A stretch of 64,000 nt of DNA from Parvularcula sp. IMCC14364 (GTDB lineage Bacteria; Pseudomonadota; Alphaproteobacteria; Caulobacterales; Parvularculaceae): the NCBI RefSeq assembly GCF_030758415.1, contig NZ_CP132334.1, positions 1,810,001 to 1,874,000 of the forward strand, written 5' to 3'. Positions within the stretch are counted from its first letter, which is position 1. The number at the start of each line of letters is the position of its first letter. Below the pieces are notes generated by a model. That model was not told where the DNA came from and did no database searches. It saw nothing but the letters and a program-made list of their open reading frames with translations. This document shows positions 55,080-64,000 of this stretch, piece after piece. The translations under genes and the position numbers were made by a program.

Positions 55080-56147
55080 TCAAACAAAAGTTATTTCCGG
55101 GAAAGCCTGCAACATACGTTGCTGCCAGTCATCAACTTTGGCTGTTTCAACCAATGACACAAAACATCCCCCAAACCCGCCACCTGTAAGACGCGCCCCA
55201 AGCGCGCCGAAGCGTCTGGAGCAGTCAACCATCTCATCAATAACGGGTAAGGAAATTTCAAAATCATCCCGCATTGAATGATGGCTCTCTGTCATCAACT
55301 GGCCAAGCTCTTCCAACTCATGTGCACGTAATGCTGACGCAGCTTGTTGAACACGGCAATGTTCCGTCCAGACATGTCGCGCACGTTGGCGCATCGGCTG
55401 CTCAAGTTTGGGTATCAACCCTTTCGCGGACTCTTCTGTCAGGTGGCACAGCAATTTGACACCCAACGCCGCCGCCGCCGCGTCGCATTCCCTGCGACGC
55501 AAAGCATAACGCCCTTCATCCAGTCGTCGATATACACCAGAATGAGCCACCACAAAGGAATGCGCATGCGGTAATTCAATCAACTCAAAGGCAAGCGTCT
55601 CGGTATTCAGCAATAACGCCTGCCCTGGCCGAGCCACGGCAACAGCCATCTGGTCCATGATCCCGCATGGCACAGCAAGATACTCATTCTCAACCCTCTG
55701 TGCAGCTTTGGCGACTTCAGTATCCGTCATATACGGGCCTGTTAACTCTGTCACAGCTTTCAGGATGGCCACGATCAGGGCCGCAGAAGAGGATAGACCG
55801 GACCCGTGGGGCAAATCACTATCAATGTAGACTTCAGCCCCCTTTTGCCAGCCACCTTGCGCCTTAAGCCAGGCAAAGGCTGCGAGAGGATAGTCAGACC
55901 AGTGACCCGTGCGGATTTTACTCAGATCACGTCGAACCGGGTCAGGGAATATGGCAGATGTAAAATAATAATAGTCATCTGCTGCCTCACCGATCGCAAC
56001 CGAGACCGATTTATTGATAGCCGTTGGTAATACCAGACCGCCATTATAGTCTGTATGCTCCCCTATCAGATTAACGCGACCTGGCACCTGCTGGATTGCG
56101 ACTGGCGAAGCGCCGTAAATGCGCTCATAACTCTCCTGGATGCTCAT
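55080..56147 (-). CDS. galK: Galactokinase
   Basis: The 355-residue GHMP kinase has the galactokinase signature GRVNLIGEHTDYNGG (about residues 23-37), the phosphate loop LPHGSGLSSSAAL and the last motif LTGGGFGGCFVSLV. It phosphorylates alpha-D-galactose at C1 in the Leloir pathway. Its ATG overlaps the galT stop by 4 bp, so the two are coupled. It converges on the lipase-like gene. Confidence 0.96.
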   Translation of the reverse strand: MSIQESYERIYGASPVAIQQVPGRVNLIGEHTDYNGGLVLPTAINKSVSVAIGEAADDYYYFTSAIFPDPVRRDLSKIRTGHWSDYPLAAFAWLKAQGGWQKGAEVYIDSDLPHGSGLSSSAALIVAILKAVTELTGPYMTDTEVAKAAQRVENEYLAVPCGIMDQMAVAVARPGQALLLNTETLAFELIELPHAHSFVVAHSGVYRRLDEGRYALRRRECDAAAAALGVKLLCHLTEESAKGLIPKLEQPMRQRARHVWTEHCRVQQAASALRAHELEELGQLMTESHHSMRDDFEISLPVIDEMVDCSRRFGALGARLTGGGFGGCFVSLVETAKVDDWQQRMLQAFPEITFV

Positions 56148-57226
56148 ATATCTCTCAGCACCCTGGCTGTTTCTTCTGGCATCACATCGACCGTATAAAC
56201 ATTCGTCGCATGTTCGACGCAGGCAAAATATTTAAGCCGCTCGGGCCCACGCAGGATCGGGTAAAACTGCGCAGTAAAGTGAAATGTGTCTTGATGCTCT
56301 GCGGGTGCTGCTTGCAATGACAACATATACGGGCAGGTCCTGCCAAAGAAAGTGTCATACCGACGCGTAATCTCCCCCAGCAAAAAAGCAAATCCCTCAA
56401 GCTCTTCTGCATTGAACGCCCAGGGTCCTGCGCGCCGTGTGTGTGGCGCAAGCCAGACTTCGTATGGATAGCGCGCGAATGGCGGAGCAAAAGCAGATAG
56501 TCCGCCTGCACTACAAATGTTATAGCCTTGCGTCCAAGCCTGCATTTCAGAGGCGAGTTCATATCCTGACTCGAAAGCCTCCACGGCTTTTTGCTGAACA
56601 GCCGGCACAAACGGAAATGCGTAAATCTGTCCATGCGGATGGTGTAGCGTAACGCCCACCTCATCTCCACGGTTCTCGAACGGCAGTATAAACTTGTGGC
56701 CCGCAGCAAACAGGGCCTCGTAGCGGTCAATCCAGGCACGAAGCAGCAGTAAACGCTGCGCTTGCGTCAATGTTGCAATGCTGCCTGTCTGATCCGGTGC
56801 ATAAACAATGACCTCACATTTTCCATTTGCCTGTTCTTTGTGTACCCCGCTGATATTGTCTACAGGATGGTCTGTCTCCGGGTGCATACCCGGAAAGCGA
56901 TTATCAAAGACAGCCAGCTCAAAATGCTCAAACGGTATCTCCGTGGACGGATTGCCTGAAACGGACGGTGCAAGCGGATCATTTGCGGCTGATGGCTTGT
57001 AGGTTCGGTTTTGCCGCGCAGCTGCATAAATTGACCAGTCCTGCCGCAAAGGATGATGGCGTAACTCTCCCCCAAAACGGCGCTCATCCGCCATCTCCGG
57101 AAGGGCTTCAAGGCATGGCTGCTCATATCCATATAAAAACAGCTCCCGACCATCAGCCTTCAAATGGCGACGCCGATAGACCGTCTCAGGCAAAGCAGAA
57201 TCAAGCTCAATAATTTCCATACTCAT
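56144..57226 (-). CDS. galT: Galactose-1-phosphate uridylyltransferase
   Basis: The 360-residue HIT-superfamily enzyme has the active-site HPHGQ (in LHHPHGQIYAFPFVP) where the second His forms the uridylyl intermediate. The N-terminal FGGELRHHPLRQDWSIYA is typical. The late PYMLSLQAAP and FHFTAQFYPILRGPERLKYFA bring the remaining metal and substrate residues. It exchanges UMP between UDP-glucose and galactose-1-phosphate. It is the first gene of the galTK pair and divergent from the galactosidase operon. Confidence 0.95.
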   Translation of the reverse strand: MSMEIIELDSALPETVYRRRHLKADGRELFLYGYEQPCLEALPEMADERRFGGELRHHPLRQDWSIYAAARQNRTYKPSAANDPLAPSVSGNPSTEIPFEHFELAVFDNRFPGMHPETDHPVDNISGVHKEQANGKCEVIVYAPDQTGSIATLTQAQRLLLLRAWIDRYEALFAAGHKFILPFENRGDEVGVTLHHPHGQIYAFPFVPAVQQKAVEAFESGYELASEMQAWTQGYNICSAGGLSAFAPPFARYPYEVWLAPHTRRAGPWAFNAEELEGFAFLLGEITRRYDTFFGRTCPYMLSLQAAPAEHQDTFHFTAQFYPILRGPERLKYFACVEHATNVYTVDVMPEETARVLRDI

Positions 57227-57282
57227 GCCTGCATGATAAAGCCGGATTTATCGGCACTGACAAGGGCCCGGCTGCATCTGAA

Positions 57283-57290
57283 TAGCGCTA
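57283..57290. promoter_or_regulatory. Possible operator between galT and the alpha-galactosidase gene
   Basis: In the 121-bp divergent region TAGCGCTA is a perfect 8-base palindrome with a central CG, the type of core favoured by LacI/GalR regulators. A TTGACA (57296-57301) follows directly and could be a -35 box. Flanks are not symmetric and no regulator gene lies in the window, so this is only a candidate. Confidence 0.3.
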
Positions 57291-57347
57291 CCAGATTGAC
57301 AGACCAGGCAATGTGCCCGAGCGTATCGCCGCAGGAAGGATGCAATA

Positions 57348-59408
57348 ATGCAGCACCCCAGATCATCTCAGGAAGCTATCTGGCACGAAATAAGTGGCAG
57401 TGATATTCGTTGCCTTCTGGTCCAGCGCGGCGACAACCTTCCCGAGCTGGTCTATTTGGGTCCTGCTGACACCTGCCCGAAACGTATTTTGCCTGACGTG
57501 CCCGTCCGGCCCGCCTCCCCGGACATTCCGGTGCCTCATTCCGTCTTTCCGCAACATGGTCGTGGCTTTGCTGGCGAACCAGCCATTTCAGGGATGTTTG
57601 GCAAAGGTCCCTGGGAAACAAAATTTCAGGTCAGTAAATTCGAAGCAACCGAAACATCCGTGACTTTCTACTGTCAGGACGCTCTGAAAAAGCTTTCACT
57701 GAATTTGACTTTCAGCCTTTGCCCGGAAAGTGGTGTACTGAGCAGTGAAACCATATTGTTGAATGACAGCGATCATGACTACACTTTGTCTAACATGGCA
57801 GCGCTTTGTCTACCACTGCCGGTATGGGCGAGCGAAGCGCATCTTTTCCGTGGCAACTGGGCAGATGAAGGTCATCTTGACCGCGTACCATTATTTTGCG
57901 GTAAAATAGAACGCACAAGTAGACAGGGCCGACCCGGCTTCGACTGGCCGCAATTCGCGATTCTTTCAGAGGCAGAAACGACCGACCAGTCAGGCAAAGC
58001 ACTGGCCGTGCATTTAGGCTGGAGTGGCAACCATCAACTCTCGATCGAACAAAACGGACATGGCGAGGCACAACTACAATTATCTGAATGGCTGGCTCCC
58101 GGTGAAGTCGGACTCAGACCCGGTGACAGTTACAAAAGTCCGACTGCCTATACTGCCTGCTCATATCGCGGCCTGAATGAAATTAGAAAACGATATCACA
58201 AATTCCTCCGCAAGGTGAATAATCAAATACCACGTCCTGTTCATCTTAATACATGGGAAGGTGTTTATTTTGATGTTGATGAACATTCCGTGATTGAGCT
58301 TGCACAGGCCGCAGCAAAAATAGGCGTCGAGCGCTTTATATTGGATGATGGCTGGTTTACCGGGCGCGAGAATGACGAAACCAGTTTGGGTGACTGGCAA
58401 CCAGACCCGGTTCGCTTTCCGAACGGACTTGCGCCTGTGGTTGAGGCTGTGAACGACGCTGGCATGTCATTTGGCCTTTGGGTTGAGCCTGAAATGATAA
58501 ACCCTGATAGTAAGCTTTATCGGGAACACCCTGATTGGGCCATTCAGGCGACAGGATATGAACAGGTGACGGGTCGCAACCAGTTGGTGCTCGACCTGAC
58601 CAACCCGGATGTTGAGCAGTTCATTCTTACTTTCTTATCTGGTCTGCTTGATACGTTGAATATAGAGTACTTGAAGTGGGATTATAATCGCGCGCTTTAT
58701 CCCGGCTCAACGAATGACGGGCCTGTCTATCACAGGCAAACGCTGGCGCTTTACCGCATACTGGCGCAGTTGAAGGCCAACCATCCGGCAGTCACAATTG
58801 AGAGCTGTTCCAGCGGCGGCGGACGTATCGACTTCGGCATATTGGAATATACCGATAGGGTCTGGCCCAGTGATAATACTGACGCCCTTGAACGTGTGCG
58901 TATCCAGCGCAATCTGAGCCTCTTCCTCCCGCCAGAAATTATGGGCTGTCATGCGGGACCAGCGCCATATGGCATGACGGGACGCGACCTGCCGATGAGC
59001 TTCAGATGTCTGGTGGCATTATTCGGACATTTTGGGGCAGAGCTTGATCCGCGCAAACTCTCCCAAACGGATGCCGCGACATTCCTGCAATATGCAGAGC
59101 TGTATAAGAAATATCGTCCCCTCATTCATACTGGACAATTAGCCTGCATTTATATTGGTGAAAATATTGATGCTCAGATTATAACGTACGAAAAGAACGG
59201 CACCGCTTTATTGCGTCTCCTCAACACAAACCCTCAGGACTTTTATCTGCCTGTCTCTTTTGAAGAACTCACCGGGTGGTCTTCCGCCACGGCTACGCAC
59301 CTGCTTTCAACAAAAGAAGATACGTCATACCCGGCAGGCACTATTACCCTACCGTGCGGCCCTTCCGGTTGCCTGTATTTTATTGAAAGAACTTCTCATG
59401 GCAAATGA
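57348..59408 (+). CDS. Alpha-galactosidase, GH36
   Basis: The 686-residue enzyme matches bacterial GH36. An N-terminal beta-sandwich (about 1-290) leads into the barrel with RFILDDGWF. The nucleophile is Asp445 in EYLKWDYNR, and WPSDNTDALERV near residues 507-516 bears the acid/base Asp. SCSSGGGRIDFG is also typical. There is no signal peptide, so it acts in the cytoplasm on imported alpha-galactosides such as melibiose, raffinose or floridoside. AGGAAGG precedes the ATG. It overlaps the next gene by 11 bp. Confidence 0.95.
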   Translation: MQHPRSSQEAIWHEISGSDIRCLLVQRGDNLPELVYLGPADTCPKRILPDVPVRPASPDIPVPHSVFPQHGRGFAGEPAISGMFGKGPWETKFQVSKFEATETSVTFYCQDALKKLSLNLTFSLCPESGVLSSETILLNDSDHDYTLSNMAALCLPLPVWASEAHLFRGNWADEGHLDRVPLFCGKIERTSRQGRPGFDWPQFAILSEAETTDQSGKALAVHLGWSGNHQLSIEQNGHGEAQLQLSEWLAPGEVGLRPGDSYKSPTAYTACSYRGLNEIRKRYHKFLRKVNNQIPRPVHLNTWEGVYFDVDEHSVIELAQAAAKIGVERFILDDGWFTGRENDETSLGDWQPDPVRFPNGLAPVVEAVNDAGMSFGLWVEPEMINPDSKLYREHPDWAIQATGYEQVTGRNQLVLDLTNPDVEQFILTFLSGLLDTLNIEYLKWDYNRALYPGSTNDGPVYHRQTLALYRILAQLKANHPAVTIESCSSGGGRIDFGILEYTDRVWPSDNTDALERVRIQRNLSLFLPPEIMGCHAGPAPYGMTGRDLPMSFRCLVALFGHFGAELDPRKLSQTDAATFLQYAELYKKYRPLIHTGQLACIYIGENIDAQIITYEKNGTALLRLLNTNPQDFYLPVSFEELTGWSSATATHLLSTKEDTSYPAGTITLPCGPSGCLYFIERTSHGK

Positions 59409-61368
59409 ACTTACACTTGGTGTTTGCTATTACCCGGAACACTGGCCTGAACATATGTGGGCAGATGACGCCAAGCGCGTGGCTGATATAGGTATATCCC
59501 GTGTACGCATTGGCGAATTCGCATGGAGCCGGATTGAGCCAGAACAGGGAAATCTGCAATGGGAATGGCTGGATCGGGCCATGGATACTCTCGGCAGTGA
59601 GAATCTGCAGGTCATCCTTGGCACGCCCACTGCGACGCCGCCCAAATGGCTCGTTGATGCGCACCCGGATATATTGGCTTATGACGAGCAAGGCCAACCG
59701 CGTAAATTTGGCTCACGTCGACATTACTGCTTCTCGTCTCTCACCTACCGCCGGGAAACAACTCGGATCTGCAAGCTTATGGCAGAACGCTATGCAGCCC
59801 ATCCTGCCCTATTCGCATGGCAGACCGACAATGAGTATGGCTGCCATGATACCACTCGTAGCTGGTCACCCGAGGCAACAAAAGCCTTTCGCCTCTGGCT
59901 GAAAGAAAAATTCCGGAATGATATTGCTGCTCTCAACAAGGCCTGGGGTACTGTTTTCTGGAGTCAGGAGTACACTGATTTTTCGCAAATAGACCTGCCG
60001 AATATGACAGTAACAGAAGCGACACCAGCCCACATGCTGGACTTTTATCGCTTCTCCTCGGATCAGGTGGTCAGCTTCAACAAACTGCAATGTGACATTT
60101 TGCGGGCTGCTTCTCCCGGTAAAGCGATCATCCATAATTTCATGGGTATCTATACCGGCTTTGATCACTTCAAGGTTTCCAGGGATCTGGATATTGCCTC
60201 CTGGGACAGCTATCCGCTGGGCTTTCTGGACGTTGCACCTTTTCCTGTTGAAGACAAACACACTTACCTGCGGCAAGGGCATCCAGATTTTACCAGCTTT
60301 CATCACGACCTTTACCGTGCCTGTGGCAAAAACGGACGCTGGTGGGTGATGGAGCAACAGCCGGGTCCAGTAAACTGGGCGCATCATAACCCGGCTCCGC
60401 TGCCCGGCATGGTGCGTACCTGGAGCTGGGAAGCTTTCGCCCACGGCGCTGAAACCGTCAGCTACTTTCGCTGGAGACAGGCGCCATTCGCGCAGGAACA
60501 ATTTCACGCAGGGCTCAATCTTGTCAATAATGAACCGGCACCAGCAACACTGGAAGCGCGTGAAGTATCCGCTGAAATCGCCAAGCTCGGCCAAACGCCG
60601 GTTACAGCAACAGCGTCAATCGCGCTGGTTTTTAGCTACGAAGCAAAGTGGCTTTTTGATATTCAGCCACAGGGTGCATCATGGAGCTACTGGGAACTGG
60701 TCCTGACATGGTATGGTGCGGCGCGGCGTTTGGGACTGGACGTGGACATTATTCCGCCGGACGCTGACCTGTCCGCCTACAGCATTGTGCTGGTACCCTC
60801 ATTACCGATCCTGCCCGATGGTTTCATCAAACGTCTCCAATCAACGGACGCCCATATTGTCCTTGGCCCGCGCACGGGCAGTAAAACAAGAAATGTTCAG
60901 GTCCCCCCTTCTCTGGCACCTGGAGATTTGCAGACCGTGCTGCCCTTGAAAATCCTTCACTCTGAATCCCTGCGAGAAGATATTTCTATCAGGGGCCAAC
61001 TGGATGGACGTGAAGTAAAGGCTGGCAAGTGGCTTGATCATGTGCAGACTGAGATCGTGCCCGCCGCAGTTATGGAGGATGGCACGGGACTTCTGTTCCA
61101 TCACGCCAACATGTCTTTCTTCACGACGGTACCGGATGGCAGTTTCATTCTCAAAACCCTGATACAGCTCTGCACAGACAAACGCATCCCGGCGGATATC
61201 CTGCCTGAGCATGTGCGCATCCGTCGTAGAGGCGATGTTGTGTTTGCTTTCAATTATGGGCCGGATGGTGCAACAATCCCGAAAAATATAAGGTCCGCAG
61301 ATGGGGCGCTGGTATTTGGCAGCTGGGAACTGCCGCCTGCTGGTACTGCTTGCTGGCGTATAAAATAA
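59398..61368 (+). CDS. Beta-galactosidase, GH42
   Basis: The 656-residue enzyme begins LTLGVCYYPEHWPEHMWADDAKRVADIGISRVRIGEFAWSRIEP, the clear GH42 start. TPTATPPKWL follows. The acid/base is Glu146 in TDNEYG and the nucleophile Glu319 in VMEQQPGPVNWA. Domains B (amidotransferase-like) and C follow. It lacks a signal peptide and would split intracellular beta-galactosides. The ATG lies within the end of the alpha-galactosidase gene, and translation is probably coupled. Confidence 0.95.
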   Translation: MANELTLGVCYYPEHWPEHMWADDAKRVADIGISRVRIGEFAWSRIEPEQGNLQWEWLDRAMDTLGSENLQVILGTPTATPPKWLVDAHPDILAYDEQGQPRKFGSRRHYCFSSLTYRRETTRICKLMAERYAAHPALFAWQTDNEYGCHDTTRSWSPEATKAFRLWLKEKFRNDIAALNKAWGTVFWSQEYTDFSQIDLPNMTVTEATPAHMLDFYRFSSDQVVSFNKLQCDILRAASPGKAIIHNFMGIYTGFDHFKVSRDLDIASWDSYPLGFLDVAPFPVEDKHTYLRQGHPDFTSFHHDLYRACGKNGRWWVMEQQPGPVNWAHHNPAPLPGMVRTWSWEAFAHGAETVSYFRWRQAPFAQEQFHAGLNLVNNEPAPATLEAREVSAEIAKLGQTPVTATASIALVFSYEAKWLFDIQPQGASWSYWELVLTWYGAARRLGLDVDIIPPDADLSAYSIVLVPSLPILPDGFIKRLQSTDAHIVLGPRTGSKTRNVQVPPSLAPGDLQTVLPLKILHSESLREDISIRGQLDGREVKAGKWLDHVQTEIVPAAVMEDGTGLLFHHANMSFFTTVPDGSFILKTLIQLCTDKRIPADILPEHVRIRRRGDVVFAFNYGPDGATIPKNIRSADGALVFGSWELPPAGTACWRIK

Positions 61369-61383
61369 AAGAGGGAACGTATC

Positions 61384-62853
61384 ATGTCGCCAGAGGCACT
61401 CCAGATTGGTATCTTTGTTACAATCACCGGCCTGATCGGCTTTTTCACCTGGCTGAAATGCCGGGCACCGGACACGGTACGCTCGGATGACCCGAACAAG
61501 GAGCAGTTTCTTGCTGGCGGGGGCCTCTCCTGGATTTTTGTTGCCGGGTCGATCACCCTGACCAATCTCTCAACCGATCAGCTTGTGGGCATGAACGGCA
61601 ACCAGATGGCGCTGCTTGCCTGGTGGGAACTGGCCGCCGTTGCCGGGCTGCTTGTTCTGGCACTTGTATTCCTGCCGGTTTACTACAAATATCAGTGTAC
61701 GACGACGACAGAACTTCTCGAAAAGCGCTATGGTGACAAGAACATTCGCGCCACCATTGCCGTCCTGTTCCTGCTTGGCAACGTCTTCATCTATCTGCCA
61801 ATCATGCTCTATACCGGCTCTCTCTTCATGCAGTCCATGTTCGGGATAGAAGCGCCCATCATTGTTATCTCACTGTGTTTTGCTGTCATTGGTGCTGCCT
61901 ACGCTATTCTTGGCGGGTTACGCGCCGTGGCTGTTTCAGACACCTATAGCGGTGTCGGCCTTCTCGTTATGGCGGTGGCCGTTGTATTGCTCTCCCTGCA
62001 AGCGATAAATTATGACTTTTCCGGCATCCCGGCAGAGCGCCTGACCATGATCGGTGATAATGACTCCCCCATCCCCTGGCATACTTTGCTGACTGGTATG
62101 ATCTTTATCCAGATTTTCTATTGGAGCACCAATCAGACAATCACCCAACGGGCCATGGCTTCGCCCACCTTGAAAGAAGCGCAAAAGGGTGTCTTTGCTG
62201 CGGCTGGTATTCGTCTCCTTATCGTTCCGGCGATCGTGGTGATCCCCGGTATTGTGTCCTACAAGCTCTATGGCGACATCGGCGATGCCGCCTACGGCCG
62301 TATTGTTGGCGAGGTTCTGCCAACCTGGATGTCCGGCGCGTTTGCGGCCTTCATGGCAGCTGCCGTTCTCACCAGTTTCAACAGCGTCCTGAATTCCTCG
62401 ACGACGCTTTACGTGGTAGACCTGCATGAGGCCTATGTGAACAAGACGCCGAATGTACGCCGCCTCTCCGGTATTATCACCAGCATGTTTGTGGTCTCGG
62501 CCCTCATCCTTGTGCCTGTATATTCAGGCGCTGACAGCATCATCAATCTGGTGCAACAGCTGAACGGATTGCTCTCCATGCCTATTCTGTCAGCCTTTAT
62601 TGTCAGCCTTTTATTCCGGAATGTGGCACCGATGTCAGCCATTCTCGGCGTGATCTTCGGCACCAGCTTTTACGGCGCGCTCTCCTTTGGTTTTGTAGAA
62701 TTACCGGTTGTCTCCTCCTGGCATTACATCCATCAGATGCTGCTGACGCTTGTCCTCAGTATCAGCTTTGCGCTGGCAATGAATCTCCTCCTGTTCCGGA
62801 AGGTCGCACAATATACGGGTTTCAAGGCCTGGCTCTCTGATGACCCCGCATAA
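61384..62853 (+). CDS. Sodium:solute symporter (SSS/SGLT family)
   Basis: The 489-residue protein has about 13-14 membrane helices. Family traits are LAGGGLSWIFVAGSITLTNLSTDQLVGMNGNQM near residues 45-75, AAVLTSFNSVLNSSTTLYVVDL and MPILSAFIVSLLF. It matches the vSGLT-type group for sugars. With the two galactosidases just upstream it most likely imports galactose or short galactosides with sodium. AAGAGGGAACG precedes the ATG. Confidence 0.9.
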   Translation: MSPEALQIGIFVTITGLIGFFTWLKCRAPDTVRSDDPNKEQFLAGGGLSWIFVAGSITLTNLSTDQLVGMNGNQMALLAWWELAAVAGLLVLALVFLPVYYKYQCTTTTELLEKRYGDKNIRATIAVLFLLGNVFIYLPIMLYTGSLFMQSMFGIEAPIIVISLCFAVIGAAYAILGGLRAVAVSDTYSGVGLLVMAVAVVLLSLQAINYDFSGIPAERLTMIGDNDSPIPWHTLLTGMIFIQIFYWSTNQTITQRAMASPTLKEAQKGVFAAAGIRLLIVPAIVVIPGIVSYKLYGDIGDAAYGRIVGEVLPTWMSGAFAAFMAAAVLTSFNSVLNSSTTLYVVDLHEAYVNKTPNVRRLSGIITSMFVVSALILVPVYSGADSIINLVQQLNGLLSMPILSAFIVSLLFRNVAPMSAILGVIFGTSFYGALSFGFVELPVVSSWHYIHQMLLTLVLSISFALAMNLLLFRKVAQYTGFKAWLSDDPA

Positions 62854-62920
62854 AATGCCTGATTTAAGTGTTTGATAACCATTCACATACGGTTTCGTAA
62901 TTCCTTGTACTTATGCTGAG

Positions 62921-62941
62921 CCTGTAAAAGTTCTTTACAGG
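62921..62941. promoter_or_regulatory. Inverted repeat before the last gene
   Basis: CCTGTAAA (62921-62928) and TTTACAGG (62934-62941) form a perfect 8-bp inverted repeat with a 5-base centre, 12 bp before the ATG of the last gene. There is no T-run, so a terminator is unlikely. It could be an operator or a hairpin that hides the start. Confidence 0.4.
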
Positions 62942-62953
62942 TTCGCCTTCGCA

Positions 62954-64000
62954 ATGAGATCTATCGCGACGATCAGTGTTTCAACGGCCCTTGTAGTGGT
63001 ACTGGCTGATGCCCTGCTGGTACCGACTTTTGTCAGTGCCCTGCCCGCTGAGACGCCTCTACCAGTTTTGAATATCATCTATGCCTTTTGCGTCGCGCTG
63101 CTTGGTGGATGCACTTTTTTTGTCGCCATCAGCCGCTATGAACAGAAATCCAGCAGCAAGGAAATCCCGCAGGCGCACAAGACCCTGGCCCTGATCATTG
63201 CCCATGTGATTTTTTCTTTTGAGGCAGTCCTCTTCCCTCTCGCTATCGAGTTTGGTCGTCTGTATGGCACCTGGGCGCAATTCCTGGGTGGCGCCGGCGT
63301 TCTTTCAGTCCTGATCATTCTAGTCTCCTACTGGCTGGTGTCCCTCGATAACCGAACCATGACCTTCAGTGACACACTCTCGACAAAACTCGAAAAAGCC
63401 GATCACAAGCTGCTTGTCGGGGTTGTCTTTGCCAGCATTTGTCTGGCGATGGTTCCTGTTCTGGCGACTGTCAACCTTCAGCTTTCCACGCAGAAAAATA
63501 ATGTTGTCACAAACATCTATGCGCTTACGGAACAACTGCAACTTGAAACTGCCACTTTCAAGGCGGGTCTTGAACAGGATGACCCTGAAAAACTGAATGA
63601 AACAGCTTCCCTCTTTGCCAGCCAAAACGCGTCGCTGAATACGCTCATCGATGACTACGCCGTGCGTCACGGTCTTCCAGTTGCAGCTCAAACACTGGGT
63701 ATGCCTGCTGTCGAAGCTGAAGCACAAAATACCTTGCAAGGTTTCACAGCCCTGCGCGAGACAACTGACAGCGGACAACGCCAGACACTGATAGATGGAT
63801 TGCAGGAAAACATTCTTCTCTATCAATCGACCCTCAGTAACGTCTCCACCTTGCTGAAAGAGCAGGAAGCAAAACTGGCGGCTGACCAACAGCTTGGTGG
63901 TTTTCTCAAGATTGTCCTCAGCCCGTTCATCTTTTTCGGTTTGACTTTTGGCCTGATCTGGCCGCTGCTGAGGCTGGTCAAGGCACAACGCTACGGCCTT
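62954..64000 (+). CDS. Multi-pass membrane protein, N-terminal part, cut by the window end
   Basis: From ATG 62954 the frame stays open to base 64000 (349 residues), so the C-terminus is missing. The visible part has about four membrane helices in the first 140 residues, another near 155-175 (LLVGVVFASICLAMVPVLATVNL), and a helical, probably extracytoplasmic region of 130 residues. A further helix near 320-340 (FLKIVLSPFIFFGLTFGLIWPLL) precedes the window end. That layout fits a sensor whose output domain is beyond the window, but no such domain is seen. Confidence 0.7.
   Translation, partial: MRSIATISVSTALVVVLADALLVPTFVSALPAETPLPVLNIIYAFCVALLGGCTFFVAISRYEQKSSSKEIPQAHKTLALIIAHVIFSFEAVLFPLAIEFGRLYGTWAQFLGGAGVLSVLIILVSYWLVSLDNRTMTFSDTLSTKLEKADHKLLVGVVFASICLAMVPVLATVNLQLSTQKNNVVTNIYALTEQLQLETATFKAGLEQDDPEKLNETASLFASQNASLNTLIDDYAVRHGLPVAAQTLGMPAVEAEAQNTLQGFTALRETTDSGQRQTLIDGLQENILLYQSTLSNVSTLLKEQEAKLAADQQLGGFLKIVLSPFIFFGLTFGLIWPLLRLVKAQRYGL

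Overview
The window is chromosomal DNA from an alphaproteobacterium, most likely a marine or saline-water one. The evidence is clade-typical families and gene order. A murA, DUF2948, UPF0262, low-molecular-weight phosphatase, infA, maf, RNase G, yacG run sits at 9.9-15.2 kb. A cobT, phytase-like esterase, rpmB neighbourhood sits at 31-35 kb. DUF3126, DUF3108, PCu(A)C and pirin genes add to this. An RTX-type M10 metalloprotease, a wax-ester/triacylglycerol synthase and a galactoside cluster suggest life on algal or particulate matter. Genus and family cannot be fixed from this sequence alone.

Layout. 0-9.9 kb: patatin remnant at the window edge, CBS protein, rhomboid, PilZ and GYF_2 proteins, phoH with a strongly folded leader, two membrane proteins, DUF3126, PCu(A)C copper chaperone, pirin and glycerophosphodiesterase. 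9.9-15.2 kb: the conserved minus-strand housekeeping run, here without hisD. 15.4-18.3 kb: a small accessory island with a cut-off hydrolase start, a lipoprotein, an IS3-family remnant, a small membrane-protein gene cut by an IS5-family element, and tRNA-Thr(GGT). 18.4-31.3 kb: threonine dehydratase, amidohydrolase, two large uncharacterised membrane proteins flanking dps, aspartate aminotransferase, GNAT, aspS, thioesterase, patatin and an alpha/beta hydrolase. 31.3-37.5 kb: cobT, phytase-like esterase, a membrane protein, rpmB, DUF3108 and another hydrolase. 37.7-45.7 kb: a MacA/MacB-type exporter whose adaptor carries an apparent LTxxQ (Spy-like) insertion, thioredoxin-like lipoprotein, TPR protein, rpmJ, lytic transglycosylase and mnmC.

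45.7-48.8 kb is the most interesting part. A MarR-family gene starts divergently from what looks like a small-RNA locus on the minus strand. Two hairpins with nearly identical C-rich, anti-Shine-Dalgarno loops are each followed by a terminator-like hairpin. The promoters face away from each other, and related palindromes lie at both predicted start sites. A histidine kinase and a receiver protein follow marR.

48.9-55.1 kb: secreted M10 protease, phosphodiesterase-like protein, WS/DGAT acyltransferase, and a lipase-like hydrolase preceded by two tandem 15-bp palindromes of the form TTGTGC-N3-GCACAA. 55.1-62.9 kb: galK-galT on the minus strand, divergent from GH36 alpha-galactosidase, GH42 beta-galactosidase and a sodium:solute symporter. 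Together these would import galactosides, release galactose in the cytoplasm and feed it into the Leloir pathway; galE and a dedicated regulator are not in the window. The window ends inside a membrane protein of unknown output.
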